From: Treponema sp.
Lineage (GTDB): Bacteria; Spirochaetota; Spirochaetia; Treponematales; Breznakiellaceae
DNA: 7,734 nucleotides
Assembly (NCBI GenBank): GCA_031281685.1
Contig: JAITFA010000145.1
Coordinates: forward strand, 1-7,734
Direction of reading: 5' to 3'
A model generated the notes under the pieces. That model searched no databases. It had not been told where the DNA came from and saw only the letters and a list, made by a program, of their open reading frames with translations. Shown here piece by piece: positions 5,283 to 7,734 of the stretch. Every line of letters starts with the position of its first letter. The stretch's first letter is position 1. Position numbers and translations under genes: made by a program.

Positions 5283-7196
5283 ATGAAACAAAATGTACTG
5301 AGGTTCGTTTTTATATTCGCGCTTTGCTGTTTAAGCGGCTGTGATTTTGAGAATCCTTTCTTCGATCCATTGCTTTACACCGTAACGTTTGATGCGTATG
5401 ACTGGGAACCGGGAATAAGCAGGGCTACATGTGCGCCCGGAGAGAATGTAGCCCTGCCCAGTCCTGATCCCACAAAAGGCGGCTATGTCTTTGGCGGCTG
5501 GTACACGGAGAAAGATGGCCGCGGTACGCAATTCGCCGCAAAAACACCGGTTAACGCTGATATTAGAGTGTACGCACGGTGGATAAAGGAAGAGAACGCG
5601 GTTACGGTAACGTTTGACGCGGATGGCGGGAAGCCAGTTCCTGCCAAGATCGTTCGTGCCAGAGGCGAAACCGTAGTGTTGCTGCCCAGTCCCAATCCCA
5701 CAAAAGACGGCTATGTCTTTGAGGGCTGGTACACGGAGAAAGCGGGCGGCGGCACGCAATTCACCGAGAAAACGCCAATTAACACGGACATTACGGTCTA
5801 CGCGAAGTGGGTAGTTTATCTACAGGTAACGTTTGACGCGGATGGCGGATCGCCGGCAAAAGCCGTCGTCTCATGTCCCACCGGCGCTACGGTAACGCTG
5901 CCGAGCGACCCAACACGCACGGACTATGTCTTTGAGGGCTGGTACACGGAGAAAGCGGGCGGCGGCACACAATTCACCGAGAAAACGCCGATTAACACGA
6001 ACATTACGGTCTACGCGAAGTGGAAGCCCTATCCGCGTGTAACGTTTGACGCGGACGGTGGATCGCCAGCGGAAACCTCCAAGACATGCGCCCCCGGCGC
6101 TACGGTAAAGTTGCCGAGCGCTCCAACACGCGAGAGCTATACCTTTGAGGGCTGGTATATGGAGAAAGATGGTCGCGGCAAGAAATTTACCTCATCAACG
6201 CAGGTTAATGCGGACATTACGGTGTATGCTAAATGGAAGCCCTATCCGCGTATAACGTTTGACGCGGATGGAGGATCGCTGGCGGAAACCACCCAGACAT
6301 ACGTCCCCGGTGCTGCATTAGCTCTGCCAAGCCCCACAAGAGACGGCTATGTCTTTGAGGGCTGGTACACGCAGAAAGATGGCGGCGGTAAGAAATTGTC
6401 TGCGGAAACGGTCATAACTAAGGATATTACGGTGTATGCGCGGTGGATAAAGGAGAAGGATGTGCTTACGGTAATGTTTGACGCGGAGGGCGGGACACCG
6501 GCTCCGGCACCGATCACGTGCATCAAAGGTGAAACTCTGGAGAAGCTCCCTGCCGATCCCACAAAAAGCCTTCATACCTTTGAAGGCTGGTACACAGGTA
6601 AAAATGGCAGCGGCGTACCATTCACCGTGTCAACCGTTGTAAGCGAGAGCATTACGGTCTACGCATGGTGGAAGCCCTATCCAGTCGTAACGTTTGACGC
6701 GGACGGAGGAACGCCAGCGATAAGTCCCGTAAGCTGCGCTCCCAATACCACAGCAATCTTGCCTCCCAATCCTACAAGAGACAGCTATGTCTTTGACGGC
6801 TGGTATACGGATAAAAAAGGCCGTGGCGAGCAATTCACGGCGTCAAGCGTCGTAACTGAGGATATTACAGTGTACGCAAAGTGGGTCACGAACCTAACTG
6901 TGAACGGTACGCTGGAATTGGGTGTCAGCAGTATCAGATTCCCCAATACCGGTGGTATGAACTTACAGAAAGGTACGGCGCTTATTATTGCTCTGTCTGG
7001 ATCAAATGTTGACTGGTCTGGCGCGACATGGGAGCTAAAACTTGACGCTGAGCCAGTTTCAATCATGGGCAACGGCGCTTCACGAATATGGGTTGTGCCG
7101 CCAAACATGAAGAACGGGCAATACACCGCTACCGTGATGATTTGGATAGGGTCCACGCTGTATGTGGGGAATTTCCCTATACAGATCACTAACTGA
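5283..7196 (+). CDS. lipoprotein with seven InlB-type (Listeria-Bacteroides) repeats
   Basis: The 637-residue reading starts at the ATG at 5283. Residues 1-19 form a signal peptide (MKQN, then a hydrophobic run) ending in the lipobox LSG-C20, so the mature protein should be lipid-anchored in the envelope. An upstream in-frame TTG at 5241 would add 14 polar residues ahead of the signal and is rejected. A GAGG nine bases before the ATG could be the ribosome binding site. Seven repeats of 65-68 residues fill about 34-534, each following VTFDADGG...G...LP..PTR.GYVFEGWYTEKDG.G..F...T.....ITVYAKW. InlB B-repeats of this kind adopt a small beta-rich fold and occur in surface proteins involved in binding or adhesion; the ligand here is unknown. 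The last 100 or so residues (535-637) are beta-rich, perhaps Ig-like, and end without an anchor; I do not recognise this domain. The mature protein has one cysteine in each of repeats 1, 3, 4, 6 and 7. Another lipoprotein gene follows 30 bases later. Confidence 0.9.
   Translation: MKQNVLRFVFIFALCCLSGCDFENPFFDPLLYTVTFDAYDWEPGISRATCAPGENVALPSPDPTKGGYVFGGWYTEKDGRGTQFAAKTPVNADIRVYARWIKEENAVTVTFDADGGKPVPAKIVRARGETVVLLPSPNPTKDGYVFEGWYTEKAGGGTQFTEKTPINTDITVYAKWVVYLQVTFDADGGSPAKAVVSCPTGATVTLPSDPTRTDYVFEGWYTEKAGGGTQFTEKTPINTNITVYAKWKPYPRVTFDADGGSPAETSKTCAPGATVKLPSAPTRESYTFEGWYMEKDGRGKKFTSSTQVNADITVYAKWKPYPRITFDADGGSLAETTQTYVPGAALALPSPTRDGYVFEGWYTQKDGGGKKLSAETVITKDITVYARWIKEKDVLTVMFDAEGGTPAPAPITCIKGETLEKLPADPTKSLHTFEGWYTGKNGSGVPFTVSTVVSESITVYAWWKPYPVVTFDADGGTPAISPVSCAPNTTAILPPNPTRDSYVFDGWYTDKKGRGEQFTASSVVTEDITVYAKWVTNLTVNGTLELGVSSIRFPNTGGMNLQKGTALIIALSGSNVDWSGATWELKLDAEPVSIMGNGASRIWVVPPNMKNGQYTATVMIWIGSTLYVGNFPIQITN
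5382..6884 (+). repeat. seven tandem InlB-like repeat units within the lipoprotein gene
   Basis: Units run from the VTFD valine codon to the closing tryptophan: 5382-5582, 5607-5810, 5826-6023, 6039-6236, 6252-6446, 6471-6671 and 6687-6884. They are 195-204 bases long. Two linker types join them: IKE[EK][ND] plus AV or VL after units 1 and 5, and KPYP after units 3, 4 and 6. Unit 2 is followed by VVYLQ. The similarity is visible in DNA as well as protein, notably in the GTCTTTGAGGGCTGGTACAC core. Confidence 0.92.
5711..5810 (+). repeat. 3' half of repeat 2, nearly identical to repeat 3 (5924-6023)
   Basis: The 100 bases from CTATGTCTTT to the closing TGG differ from 5924-6023 at three positions only (G/A, A/G and G/A). 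The 5' halves of the same two repeats differ strongly in both DNA and protein. The sharp change points to recent gene conversion or unequal recombination confined to the 3' half. Confidence 0.9.
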
Positions 7197-7226
7197 AAAG
7201 GCATTTGGCGTCTTTGGAGGGATGAA

Positions 7227-7734
7227 ATGAATAAGACATACAAAGCGCACGGCTTTTCCGTGATGCTTATCGCAACGGTATTTATTGCCGCAATGGTAAG
7301 TCTCGCTGCCTGTGAACACGAAGGAGAGACAGGCGGCACAAGCGGGCCGGGAAGTATCAAACTCATGCTGAACTTTCCGGTTTTTACCGGCGCGGGGGCT
7401 ATTACCAAGCTAAGCGCGACACTGGAGAAGGCTGACAGGAAGGGAACGCCGGTAACGCTGGACAAAACAGCGGGTGATTTTTTAGACTCGACAACTGTGG
7501 AAAACACAAAAACAACAACGCTTACCTTTGATTCTGTTCCTGCTGGCCAGTACATCCTGAACTTAATATTCTATCGTGGCGATGCTGAAGCGGCGCACCA
7601 TAACGAAAGCGTAACAGTACGGCCAGACGAGGAGTCAAACAAATGGCAAGGAGACGATAGCATACGGACATTCAGGCTGGATGAGTTTCGGAGCATGGAT
7701 GTAGAGGCGTCCTTTATTCTGAAGAATAGTGATG
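7227..7734 (+). CDS. second lipoprotein of the operon, C-terminus beyond the window
   Basis: The frame is open for 169 codons to the window end. It starts at the ATG at 7227, six bases after GGAGG (7216-7220). Residues 1-28 are a signal peptide (MNKTYKAHG, then a long hydrophobic run) ending in the lipobox SLAA-C29, so this is a lipid-anchored envelope protein. A short Glu/Gly/Ser/Thr linker (30-43) follows. Residues about 44-118 (SIKLMLNFPVF to IFYRG) contain FDSVPAGQY, which resembles the strand-turn signature of transthyretin-like or carboxypeptidase-regulatory-like beta-sandwich domains; this is a resemblance only. The rest is charged and not recognised. A closer ATG at 7222 gives only Met-Lys-stop (ATGAAATGA), overlaps the real start and is too near the ribosome binding site. 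Thirty bases separate it from the repeat lipoprotein, so co-transcription is very likely. Confidence 0.85.
   Translation, partial: MNKTYKAHGFSVMLIATVFIAAMVSLAACEHEGETGGTSGPGSIKLMLNFPVFTGAGAITKLSATLEKADRKGTPVTLDKTAGDFLDSTTVENTKTTTLTFDSVPAGQYILNLIFYRGDAEAAHHNESVTVRPDEESNKWQGDDSIRTFRLDEFRSMDVEASFILKNSD

Noticed and set aside
5382..6884. CRISPR-like or noncoding tandem repeat
   Set aside because: The periodicity of about 200 bases is that of in-frame protein domains with conserved GWYT and VYAKW residues. There are no short identical repeats with unique spacers.
7222..7230. ATGAAATGA mini-frame overlapping the second lipoprotein start, as a possible regulatory upstream ORF
   Set aside because: Its ATG is one base from GGAGG, too close for initiation, and it encodes only two residues. 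The overlap is probably chance.
6785..7555. Long minus-strand open frame (256 codons) antisense to the lipoprotein genes
   Set aside because: It is the complement of repeat 7, the C-terminal domain and the second lipoprotein, both of which have signal peptides and family motifs. The antisense protein shows no recognisable motif and no good ribosome binding site.

Overview
The window looks like chromosome from an anaerobic spirochaete of the Treponema group. This is inferred from gene content, not from a marker gene. The signs are a long-form serine hydroxymethyltransferase of the treponemal/chlamydial kind, a flavodiiron protein suited to an oxygen-sensitive anaerobe, an InlB-type (Listeria-Bacteroides) repeat lipoprotein followed by a second lipoprotein, and base composition near half G+C by eye. 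Gut treponemes such as those of termites would fit, but the species cannot be fixed from this sequence.

Layout. Positions 1-76 hold the first 25 codons of a minus-strand gene that leaves the window on the left. Positions 77-225 are an intergenic stretch with three hairpins in a row, two of them very GC-rich. Positions 226-2079 (minus) encode a four-domain flavodiiron protein: metallo-beta-lactamase-like diiron domain, flavodoxin, flavin-reductase-like domain and rubredoxin. After 312 gene-free bases comes an aldo/keto reductase (2392-3375, minus). After 226 more gene-free bases comes glyA (3602-5107, minus). A 175-base divergent region with small palindromes separates glyA from two plus-strand lipoprotein genes, at 5283-7196 (seven InlB-like repeats) and 7227 to the window end (incomplete). 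The second lies only 30 bases after the first, behind a strong ribosome binding site.

How the genes relate. The minus-strand genes are widely spaced and three have promoter-like sequences of their own, so they look like separate transcription units: O2/NO detoxification, a general carbonyl reductase, and one-carbon/glycine metabolism. The two lipoproteins look like one operon for envelope or surface proteins. Nothing visible links the metabolic and surface halves functionally.

I see no rRNA, tRNA, CRISPR array, transposase or phage gene, and no convincing undescribed multi-gene system. The less ordinary items are the domain architecture of the flavodiiron protein, the mosaic repeat history and recurrent cysteines of the repeat lipoprotein, the hairpin cluster at 121-218, and the palindromes between glyA and the lipoprotein operon.
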